The position numbers and the translations under genes were made by a program. From assembly GCF_958979055.1 (NCBI RefSeq), contig NC_084888.1, positions 8,231,501 through 8,295,500 of the forward strand: a stretch of DNA of 64,000 bases. Direction: 5' to 3'. Source of the DNA: Alnus glutinosa (Eukaryota > Streptophyta > Magnoliopsida > Fagales > Betulaceae). The notes below the pieces were generated by a model. That model saw only the letters and a program-made list of their open reading frames with translations, did no database searches and had not been told where the DNA came from. Within the stretch, counting starts at the first letter, position 1. Each line of letters opens with the position of its first letter. Positions 44,800 to 54,741 of the stretch are shown piece by piece.

Positions 44800-47640
44800 G
44801 GGAGTTTGAATTCTGTTCAAACTCTAAATAAGCTAGATAAGGTTTATATTTGTAATTCAAACATTAGATAGGTTTACTTAACTGATCAAAAGATCATGTA
44901 ACTATTTTCTCTATATATACGTTACTACACATCAATACAAATCATTGAAGTTCAAAATCTTTTATGGTATTAGAGCTCTAAATTACTCACGCAGAATTTT
45001 TCGATCTCTTCTACATTTCCGCTACTTTTTCTTTCTTCTTTTCTCTCTATCAATGGCTTCCAACTCTGCTGTCCAATTTGTTCCGCCTAATATTGGCCAG
45101 CTTATGACCTTCAAATTGGAAGGACCCAACTACATCACGTGGTCTAACCAAGTGGCTTCAATTTTGAAGACAAATGACTTAATGGGTTTCATGGATGGTT
45201 CTGAACCGTGCCCTCCCAAGTATGTCCTGGATGATCAAGGAAAAGCTACTGCTACCCTGTCTCCAACTTTTCTGCTTTGGACTAAGAAAGATCAGTTTGT
45301 TCTTTCTTGGCTTAATGCCACTCTCACGGAGAAAGTGATGTCAACCACCTTTGGTGTCACCAGCGCTTGACAAGTTTGGGACTCCCTCTCCAACCGATTT
45401 GCTTCTCATTCCAAAACCCGGATTTCTCATCTTTAGTGCCAACTTCAGAGTCTTCATCAAGGCTCTAAAGATTGTTCTGAATATATTGAAGCTGCCAAGC
45501 AGTTTTCTGCTCAACTTGCAGCTATGGGTCAACCGGTTACTGAAGATGCTCTTATTGGTTATGTGGTTGGTGGTCTTCACCCGTCCTTCAATCCTGTGGT
45601 TACATCACTGTCTGTGGCTTCCTGCTACAAATCTCTCACTTTTAGTGAGTTTCAAGATGAATTGCTTTCTTATGAGCTTCTATTGGATAGCCAAACCGCT
45701 TCCAATACTGCAGACACTCACCAGTTTGCCATGTCCTCCTCCAAGCCTACTGCCAACAATTACAACCGTAAGCCTAAAGCCTCTAGAAAACGCTGGAATG
45801 GTCCTAAGACTACATCTTCTTCATCAAAGTTTCAGCCTCCATCTTCTTCCCCTGCCAGACCCCCATGTCAAATATGTGGGAAGTTGAGTCACCAAGCGTT
45901 GGATTGCTTTCATAGGATGGATCATGCCTTCCAAGGTCGTCATCCTCCTACTCAATTGTCTGCAATGGTGGCTACCTCCAACCAAACTGCTAATAATAGT
46001 CTTGGGTATGCTGACAGTGCTGCGAACCAACACATCACTGCCAACCTTGAGAACAGCCATGCTAATCCACCCCCATGTTAAAGCTTATGCTAATCTTCTC
46101 TCCATTAATCAATTTTGTCGAGATAATGATTGTTTCTTTCTTCTCAATGGTTCTCATTACTTTGTTAAGGGCAACCACACGGGTCTCACTCTTCTGGAAG
46201 GCCGAAGTGAAGGTGGTCTCTATCCTCTTCATTTGAAGTCTTTCTCGGTCAATAAGCAGCATGCCTTGACTGCTTTCTTAGGTGTCAAGACTTCTGCAAC
46301 TGCGTGGCATTCTCGGCTTGGTCATGCCTCTCAGCCAGTTGTTTCTCATTTGTTGCAGCAATTTTCCCTTCCGCTCAGTGGGGTTAAGCATTTTGATGGT
46401 GTCTGTGAACCTTGTCAACTTGGCATAAGCAAGCAGCTTCCATTTCACCATTCTCTTTGTGTCTCTTTATGTCCTTTAGATCTCATCCATTCGGATGTTT
46501 GGTCATGCTCTATGAAGTCCTTAGGTGGCTGTTCTTACTATGTTCTTTTTATTGATGATTTTTTCATATTTACCTGGTTGTCTCCCATCCATAATAAATC
46601 ATGTGTTTCAAGTTTTTGTCCAATTTAAGTCTCTTGTGGAAAATCAGTTCTCTTCTTCCATCAAACAATTTCAATGTGATGGTAGTGGTGAATACATGTC
46701 TAACCAATTTAAAAAATTTCTGGTTACTCATGGCATACTCCACCGTGTTTCTTGTCCACATATACCACAATAAAATGGTATGGCCGAGCGTAAGCATCGA
46801 CATATCATGGAAATGGGTCTTTCTTTGCTGCTCAATCACATCTTTCTTCCATTTTTTGGGTTGATGCGTTTGTCACTTCTGTTTTTATCATCAATCGGCT
46901 TCCTTCTTCTGTTCTTGGAGATGTTTCTCCATTTTTTAAACTCTTTAAGAAAGGTCCCGATTATTCCTTGTTTCGTTCCTTTGGGTGTTCTTGTTTTCCT
47001 CTTTTACATCCTTACTCCACTCATAAATTAAAGTTCAAGAGTAAACATTGCATCTTTCTTGGATATAGCTCTAATCAACGTGGGTATCGTTGTCTAGATC
47101 TTGTGTCTCGTAAGGTGTATGTGTCAAAGGCATGTTGTTTTTGATGAATCTCGGTTTCCAACCACAGAGGGTGTTTTATCTGATTCTGCTCTTGTTGCTT
47201 CGGTCTCTACTGCTTCTTTTCCTGCTTTTCCTAGCTTTCACTCATCTTCTTCAATGCAGATTACTCCAGTTCCAAGTGTTGTTCCTCCTGCAGTGCAGGA
47301 TCCACACTCACCTCTACCGAGTGCTCCTTTGTCCTCTCCTCAAGTTGATACTTCACCATCTATCGAATCCAGTGATCCCCTTATTTCTTCCTTATTCGAG
47401 GCTTCCTCAGCTCTTAGTCCTTCTCATTCAATGGTCACACAGTCTAAGACCGGTACATTGAGGTCTCAGTCCTTTCCTGATTACACTTCCTTCTTCTCTA
47501 CCAAGCATCCTGTCTGTGCTCTTACCAGTGTCTCTATTCCAATTGAGCCTACATGCTACTCTCAAGCTGAGAAGTCTCCTGAATGGCGTGCTGCCATGGG
47601 TGATGAGTTTGATGCTCTACTTGCTATGCTGACAGTGATA
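44800..47640 (+). mobile_element. Ty1/copia retrotransposon fossil (5' part)
   Basis: An old LTR element in the order LTR, gag, protease, integrase, start of reverse transcriptase. The 5' LTR covers roughly 44,800-44,945 (TATA-like CTATATATAC near 44,912). The tRNA-Met primer-binding site TGGTATTAGAGCT is at 44,965. Gag starts near 45,054 (FKLEGPNYITWSNQVASIL) and has a CCHC knuckle near 45,868. The pre-integrase motif WHSRLGHAS lies near 46,305, and an RT start of EWRAAMGDEFDALL type near 47,582. It is broken, with several interruptions. Most of RT, RNase H and the 3' LTR are missing. It fills the gap between the convergent WNK and RNA polymerase III subunit genes. Confidence 0.88.
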
Positions 47641-47912
47641 TGGTTTACAATGCTCAATGCTGATAAGTCAGTCATTAGAATTCCATTAGTTATGTCTGTC
47701 TGGCAAGCAAGCTCAGACAAATCCACAGTGATTGCCCCACTCAATACCATCAGACAAATCCACAAATTAAATTGTTAATAAATATTGTATTTAAAAAAAG
47801 GAAAAAGATATGATAATTAAGAGAGCTTGAGAATAAACTGAACTTCAAATGTGCAAAAACCTCCTTATACTGCGTAGTTGGAAAGACTGAAATATGTGCA
47901 TGACAAAAGCAT
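47641..47912. other. Short gap and 3' flank of the RNA polymerase III subunit gene
   Basis: A direct repeat of CAGACAAATCCACA occurs near 47,714 and 47,752. Otherwise there is no feature. The gene to the right ends at 47,913, so its 3' UTR probably lies here. Confidence 0.4.
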
Positions 47913-49639
47913 TTAATCATCACGCCATTTGTTTCTACAAGTCTCATTCAAGCACGTATAAAATGTTGTGGCCGGCTCATCGGCTGATCTAGTCTGAAAT
48001 TGAACATAAGCAGCCCTTCCATGACCACATTTCGGGCATGATGCTGCCAAAAAAAAAAAGGTACGAAAGAAAGGTCCAGGAAAAACAAAAACAAGAAGTC
48101 AAATTGCAGTATTAGCCATCATCTCTTGAAAACATTTGCAAGGAATCAGCATAGACAAGAACATCGACAAGAAAACTGGAAGCTTAGCAATAAGATAATA
48201 ATTCATGTTTCAACCTTCAAACTTTGAGCACCAAATAATCTTTGTCATGAAGCTGAACATCCATGACAAAGTTTTACTCTATCTAGTTCAGAAAAATAAA
48301 TTACATACGAAGTCAATCAAGATCAATAACTCCAAATATGTAAAGAATATATCAGAGAACAGGATTTATCCCACACCCATGAGTAAAAAAGGTCTTAGTC
48401 CTACATTATGTCACTTATGTACCCTATTTTCTTTCTTGGACCATCTTACAACTCCCATCCACCCCTTTACCACCAAAGCCTAGCCCAAGGGAGAAAGGCT
48501 AATTTCTCTAAATCATATATCAACCGAAATTCCAAAACTGTGGCCTGCAATTTTTTCCTGGGCCCCCTCCAGTCCACCGAACACATTCAACTTGATCCAT
48601 ATAAAAGATCAGGGAGTAATTGGTTTTGCCACACCTGGCCAAACCATCCCAACTGGCATCTATCCATTGTGTCCTCAAGAAAGTTGTTTGTAAATCTAAC
48701 CTATATCTTCTTGCTTCTCATCGATCTCAACAAATGGGATCCAAGCCATCAGCAAGCAGCATACATACAAAAGATATTACAATTTCTAACCACTTTTCAG
48801 GCAAATATAAGTATATCGTACCAAACTGGGTGGTCCGATCAGTTCAGCATATAAGGCCTCACCACCCCCCCCCCCCCCCAAAGTAGTAAGTAGCATGACC
48901 AAAAGTTTAACATTAAAATGGCGTCTGTGATATATATGTTATCAGTAAACTACAACTGATACAGATTGAGTCTCATTTCCATCAATACCATCAGACAGAT
49001 TGATGAACTTCAACTCACACATAGAAGTACCAAATCTAACAGCCGCAGCAAGAATCACTGAGCAGAAAGGTGCAGAACAAAAAGGGAAGAAAAAAAACAC
49101 AAAAAAACAAACTATGTTCAATTCTATATACCAAACACAACCAGTTAATGAACTAAAAAGAGTATTCTTGGGTGATCATCAAAGTTAAATCAGATAAAAA
49201 CATTTATTGCAATACATATAAAAATTAACTATATTTTCTTTCTTTTGAGTTAGGAAGATGCTTTCTGACAAAAGAAGATATATCAAAATATAGCAAGAAA
49301 CGCACCATCAGTCTGAGACGCATTCTTCATGTCATCATCTGTGACGACAGGCTCTAAATCTTTCTTAACCAGAGGTTGCTTTTTCTTTATCTTAACCTGC
49401 AATCATGAAACCACACACACATGGACATGAAATCATAGAGATATTATACATACCACAAAAGAGTAGAATGGGAGATCTTCACACATCAATCAGTTAACTA
49501 CAATGACTTATTCAATGGACTATACCTTGTTCTCTAAGTAGCATACATAGGGACATGCCGGGCAGAAGAATCTAGAAGGACGGCCCAGATAGGGCAACTC
49601 ATACTGCAGCATGGTCCCGCAAGTTGGACAAAATTCCAT
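47913..49639 (-). CDS. NRPC11: DNA-directed RNA polymerase III subunit RPC10/RPC11 (C11)
   Basis: Three exons: 49,639-49,526 (38 codons), 49,396-49,306 and 48,043-47,913; 111 aa, the usual size. It begins MEFCPTCGTMLQYELPYLGR with an N-terminal zinc ribbon (Cys4, Cys7, Cys26, Cys29). A basic linker (KIKKKQPLVKKDLEP) leads to a C-terminal TFIIS-like zinc ribbon (Cys71, Cys74, Cys99, Cys104) carrying the TRSADEP hairpin, which in this family acts in RNA cleavage and in termination and reinitiation by Pol III. Phases agree and no in-frame stop interrupts it. The second intron is 1.26 kb. All zinc ligands and acidic hairpin residues are present, so it should be functional. Confidence 0.95.
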
Positions 49640-50482
49640 TTGTTATCAACTTCTAACACAATCCCTCTCTGCAATTTTTTCCCTCTCAACAAGTTAATAC
49701 ATTGTGCCAAATTGGACAATTATTCACTCCAATAACAAATAAAAAACCAAAAAATATTTCAAAATTGCAACCCTCCATTCTGAATTTGAATTCGAAAACA
49801 ATAAACTTCTAGTGCAAACCCTCTGCATTCTTTTCCCTCAACACATTCATATATCATGTTTACACATCTGCAATTATTGTCCATAAATGTCTCTATACCA
49901 CGCATTGCAAAATTTTTGAACCCAACAAATTAAGAAAATGAATATGAGTATCAAACAGAAGAAAAAAATTATGGGGAAGCCTTTTCTCAAAAGGTATCCA
50001 TCACTATGTGGTAAAAGGATTAAAATTTAATGATGACCACCAATGCCAAGATTGTAGAGAACATTACAACAATACAACCGACAGTTAAATCAACCTATTT
50101 TCGATAGAAGGATAACTAGAACTTACACAATACAAGAGAGTTAGTTCTTAATCTAAAAGATTATATGAGAAATGTTAACAGTAATCCCATATAAAACCCG
50201 GAATAGCAATTCGAAAAAGATTTTGTTGTTTTAAAAAAAAAAAAAAACAGCCTTTGTTAAATTTTTGCTCATGATTTCCAAATTTTTTCTTGCATCATAC
50301 ATATTAACAACCCCAAAAACTCATGGCAATAACAATAAGCTGTTCAAAGAGAAAGCGTTTGGACAATGTTTACATACGTGAGAATATGAAGAAGTAAGAA
50401 CACTGATCGGGTTTGATTCGGAGGAATTTGGCATAGAATGCCCAGATGATTTCGGGTCTACCCGGATAATTTGGAATTAGAG

Positions 50483-50507
50483 TTTAGGGTTTTGTCTGAA
50501 ACCCTAA
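50483..50507. promoter_or_regulatory. Inverted pair of telo-boxes upstream of the Pol III subunit gene
   Basis: TTTAGGGTTT at 50,483-50,492 and AAACCCTAA at 50,499-50,507 form an inverted pair about 850 bp upstream of the ATG on the minus strand. Telo-boxes (AAACCCTAA) are known near transcription starts of plant genes for translation and growth. A leader intron between here and the ATG would fit but is not proven. Confidence 0.6.
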
Positions 50508-50799
50508 CTGGAGCCCTTTATGGTTTCGGTCATCAAGAGATCAACCAAGAGGGTTTGGACTTTTGGATCAGTTACATGGACTTTTTTTTTTTTTTAATAC
50601 CTTTTTTCATTGCCCCTAGATTTTTCGGGATTCTTCCAGAATCCTTTCATTTATACCCCTGTTATTTTGAAATTTTTGTGTCCCATATTTCTTTTCTTCT
50701 TCTTTTATTAATTTTTTTTTTTACGAAAAAACAAGCGCATCATTATATATCTTCGACGTATGCTTATGCAGTAAACTCGAAACGAGTAATGCTATAAAT

Positions 50800-51180
50800 C
50801 ATATTTTTATTTTATAATTATTATATTATGTTTGTTAAGAGTTTTATATTGCTAAAGTATATTTAAGTTGTGGGTTTTATAAGCTTTGAGCAAACCTCTT
50901 CCCTTAAGGTGTTTTTTGTGAAAGATTAAGATTCAATGAACTTTATCATAGTTCAGAACTTCAGGACCTTGGATAATGTTGAGCATTCCTTTCCGTTGTA
51001 CACGTGTTTGGATAATAGTATCACACGTAAGGGGCGTGTTAAGAGTCCCACATTGCTAAGGTATACTTGAGTTATGGGCTTTATAAGCCTTGAACAAATA
51101 TCTTCTCTTAATGTGCCTTTTGTAGAAGAGTAAGGTTCAATGAACTTTATCAATGTTAACGTAGTTGAGCCCAACTTCTC
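50800..51180. repeat. Two diverged direct repeats, LTR-like
   Basis: 50,826-50,965 and 51,035-51,150 both read TTAAGAG-T...-TTGCTAAGGTATA-like, then GGGTTTATAAGC-like and a TTCAATGAACTTTATCA end. The second starts with TGTTAAGAGTCCCACATTG, a common LTR start in plants. Probably remains of a small LTR element. Ends uncertain and no coding part. Confidence 0.45.
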
Positions 51181-51222
51181 AGAGTTGGAGCTGCCATAGC
51201 TTCTGGCTAAATGAATGGAAGG

Positions 51223-51662
51223 TAGGATTAGCAATTTTTGACACGACCCGCGAATCCGACACGTAGTTATAGGGTTCGAGCCTGTCAACCCGTTTATTTA
51301 GTAAAAAACCAAAATATAATAATGACGCACTGTTCTCATAGCTTGGTGCTAGAATAATAGTAAATTAAAGCAAGTAGTTGGTGGGTTGGTGCTAGAGAAT
51401 TTTTAGTTTAAGTCAAATGCCCCATTATTAGCTCATATATGCCTAATCAAAATTCAAAACCCATTTAAAAAATCTTTAAAAACAATCGGGTCGGGTCAAC
51501 CCGACACGACCCATTAACTAAACAGGTTAATCGTGTCATATCAAACAACCTGGCTTATAATCGTGTCATGTTCCGATTTTGTATTTCAACCCAATTAGCT
51601 AATCGTATCGAATTCAGGTTGGCAGGTCAACTTCAGCACGATTACCCGTTTTGCCAACCCTA
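51223..51662. mobile_element. Non-autonomous hAT element (440 bp, perfect 8-bp TSD)
   Basis: Begins TAGGATTAGCAATTTTTGAC and ends with the complement of TAGGGTTGGCAAAACGGG. The 8-bp target repeat ATGGAAGG lies at 51,215-51,222 and 51,663-51,670. The inside is rich in GGGTCGGGTCAACCCGACACG-like palindromes, typical of this hAT MITE type. Different family from the GCGGAT-rich elements at 8123 and 29,852. Confidence 0.92.
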
Positions 51663-51885
51663 ATGGAAGGGAGCCCAAACAGTGAGAACAATAAGGTTAA
51701 TGAGTGTTCCGCCTGCTTGGCATACCTCTTTTGTATGTCTTTCTCGTGGCAAGAACAAAACAAGAGGGAAAAACCCACCCAACTTGCCCAAAGCTCGAGG
51801 ATGAGCTTCGCAGTGCCAATTCCCTTGTTAAAAAAATAATCTAATGATTGATAGCGCCATATCAACAAAATAAAATAATAATAAT

Positions 51886-52586
51886 GTTCCGTTTGTTTCG
51901 GTGTAAAATGATTTCTGGAAAATGATTTTCGTATTTTATAGTGTTTGGTAGGGGCGAAAATAATGGTCAACGAAAACCATTTTCAGTTTGACCGTAAAAT
52001 CTTTTTTAATTTTTGAAAAATGATTTATAGTTTTAAAAACCGTAAATCGTTTTCCGAAATTATATTCTTTGTCATTGCACGCACGTTTGATATCTGACTG
52101 CTTGAATTCGGCAATAGTCGGTCGTCCAAAACCAGGCGGCACCGAAATCCGGCATCATCTAGGCAGCGGAATAATGCCGGCGCCGGAATCCGGCGACATC
52201 CGGCCACCGTCGCCGGATGCCGGCGGACCAGATTCTGGCAGAATCTGGTCGAAATCCGGCCATGGTCAGAAATCGGCCGGAATCCGACCTGATCAGCCAC
52301 TAATCCGACCGGATCTGGCCAAAATGGTCGGAATCCAGCCGGATATGACCGGACCCAGCCACTGATTCGACCGGATCTGATAGGAGTCAGAGGAGTCCTA
52401 CCAGAATCTGGCAACGGCTAGTCGCCGTTGCCGGATTCCGGTGACAGCTGCATTTTCCCTCTTCGTAATTTTTTCGTGCGAACCAAACGCCGAAAAATAT
52501 TTTCAAGAAAATAATTTTTTTCTGAAATTGATTTCGTCGAAAATATTTTACGACGAAACCATTTTACGTCGAAACAAACAGAGCAT
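51886..52586. mobile_element. Fold-back element with a CCGG-rich minisatellite core
   Basis: The ends are inverted: GTTCCGTTTGTTTCGGTGTA at the left and the complement of GCTCTGTTTGTTTCGACGTA at the right, each followed by AAAATGATTT-like arms. The centre (about 52,130-52,440) is GC-rich and made of many degenerate CCGGATYYGGC and GGAATCCGGC units, in sharp contrast to the AT-rich surroundings. No clear target repeat was found. Probably Mutator-like. Non-coding. Confidence 0.7.
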
Positions 52587-53457
52587 AAGACAAAAGAGTA
52601 GTTTCTGCTCAAACCTTATCACAATAAGACTCTCTCACACACTCATAGTTGGATTTTAGGTTGACACTCATAATGGGTACTCCATTTAACATATAGATTT
52701 AGATAATTCTATTTAAATTTCGAAAGTTAACAGATAAACTCAATTGATTAGGGATAGTGTCCAACTACAAGAGTTATAGAACTCTAATAGAATTAATTAA
52801 TTAATTAATTTATCTATTTCTCCATTTAAGTTTGAATAAATCTCAACCAGAAAATGTATTATCTCTACAACTATCTAGGTTCTGGAAAAATTGTGGTTTT
52901 CACAGTAGACTACTAACCACGAGTCCTTGGATTTTTAATAGATTTGTTTTTTGAAAAGGTAAGTATATATGATTAGCTTGCGGAAAAATAAATAATAGGC
53001 TTTTGATCCTTTTAATAATATTTCAAGCTTCTCCTTTAATCCATTCATTTTCGTATATCTGTTTATTTTTTAATGGGTAGGTGCTAAACTAGTTCCTAAT
53101 CAACAAACAAGGATGATCTTGATTTAGTTATATTTACTTTTTTATTTCTTTATTTATTTTCAATATTGATTTTTTAATGCTAATGGGACTCAATATTCAA
53201 TCTAATTCTGTCTTTATCAACCCCAATTGTTTGTTTATCAATCAATGTCTTGTGTCTTGTTTGGAATCTTGAGTCAATCTTTTCATTAAACTACATCTCA
53301 ATCATTGATGCCAATCTTCATCTTTTTCATAGCCAAAAGATGGGTTTGGCGAATTCATTTGCTTTTCAGTCTTTTTGAGGCCGGAGAAGTTTGGGTTGTA
53401 ATTATTAATTGATTTTTCTTGAGATTTTTGCATTGATCGAGCCAATTCTACAAGGCA
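52587..53457. other. Intergenic AT-rich DNA upstream of the Yippee-like gene
   Basis: No gene or clear repeat. The last 150 bp (TTTCTTGAGATTTTTGCATTG...) are probably the Yippee-like promoter and leader. Confidence 0.4.
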
Positions 53458-54741
53458 ATGGAGGGCTTGGTTGGGCCACGGTTGTACAGCTGCTGCAAGT
53501 GCCGGAACCATGTATCTCGTCACGACGATATCATTTCCAAGGCTTTCCAGGTGAACTCACTCTTGATAATTGATATGATCTTCTCCAAGTTTGGAATATC
53601 TAGGCTTAAATTGATCAAATTTGTCTGGTCAGAGTAGTGTATGTGATTCAAAGTTTGCTTTGTGGTGGCTATATGGATGGATGAAGTCGAATGTAGGCCC
53701 TGTTTTTTTTCGCTGTTTTTTCCTACTTTTAAGTGTGCCTAAAGTATTGTCCACCTGAAAATATTTTCAGTTAAGTAGAGAAAATAACTCTGATGAATCC
53801 AAAAATGGTTTACGTTGCTCTCCCTGTTATGATCTTTATGTCTCACATAGGTTAAGTCTAATCTTAACCATGTGTATATAAGATAAGCTTTTGGGCACTC
53901 TCCCCATGTAAACCAGTTTTTAACGGTGAGTTATTCTCAAATATTGTATTATTTTGTATCATAGTCAAACACTACATCATAGGTTTGAGTCACGAAGGGG
54001 GAAACCTATAGGCTAAATCAAAATACCGGTAGGTGAGTAGAGCCACCAAAATAAAAATGGCTAGTATTAGGTCAGTGTTAATAGAGTGTGCTGCTACGGA
54101 CGTCAGCTGCGAAAGCGCGGTGATAAATTACGATTCTCGTGTCCCACATGGATTAATTCTAATCTTAGCTATGTGTATATAAGTTTTTGGACGTCCTCTC
54201 CTTGTAACCCGATTTTCAAGAATGAGTTTTACCTTAGGTTTATATTACTCCCACGCCTCTAGGCTGGCTATTGCGAGAGGGCTCCTTATGGGGTGCGCAT
54301 TGCTCGAACATGATCTCAATCTCACCCCCAAAGACCTTTTATTCTCACACACTCTTCCTCCACATCTCTTCTTTTTCGTCTCTTTGTCTTCTCAGATTAT
54401 ATGGAAATATAGTAAGTATTTGCTGATTCTCCATGTGTTTGTTTTCTAGATTGCATATGTCAATTCTTAAAAAGCTCAAGATTTTTACATTGTTTTTTCT
54501 CAATATATTGTAGTCGGGCAACGGCAGGGCCTTTCTGTTCTCCCATGCGATGAACATTGTGGAAGGGCCAAAAGAGGACCGACACCTTATTACAGGTCTC
54601 CACACAATTGCTGACGTATTTTGCTCTCATTGCCGGGAGTTGCTGGGTTGGAAGTATGAACGAGCTTACCAGGCACCCCAGAAGTACAAAGAAGGCAAAT
54701 TCGTGCTCGAAAATATTAAAATCGTCAAGGAAAATTGGTAG
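53458..54741 (+). CDS. Yippee-like zinc-binding protein
   Basis: Exon 1 is 53,458-53,550 (31 codons) and exon 2 is 54,514-54,741; 106 aa, a normal Yippee length. The two CxxC pairs that bind zinc are present: Cys12/Cys15 (CCKCRNH) in exon 1 and Cys68/Cys71 ([13 protein letters not shown]) in exon 2. Between them is the conserved [19 protein letters not shown] and a [16 protein letters not shown] stretch, and the end is [16 protein letters not shown]. Yippee proteins form a beta-sheet fold related to CULT/Mis18 domains. In animals they join E3 ligase or chromatin roles, while the plant function is poorly known. Splice phases agree. The 963-bp intron holds a TRIM-like fossil. Confidence 0.94.
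53824..54270 (+). mobile_element. TRIM-like LTR fossil in the Yippee intron
   Basis: Two diverged direct LTR-like stretches, about 53,835-53,955 and 54,148-54,245, share a (T)CCCACAT(A/G)G start, AATCTTA(A/G)C, a TATA-like ATGTGTATATAAG and a CTCTCC...TGTAA end. Between them is a short non-coding part with a primer-binding-site-like TTGTATCATAGTC near 53,954. The layout fits a small terminal-repeat element. It is old and its ends are blurred. Confidence 0.6.

Noticed and set aside
45054-47640. Retrotransposon at 44.8-47.6 kb as an active element
   Set aside because: It is broken, lacks most of RT and RNase H and shows no 3' LTR, so it is a fossil.
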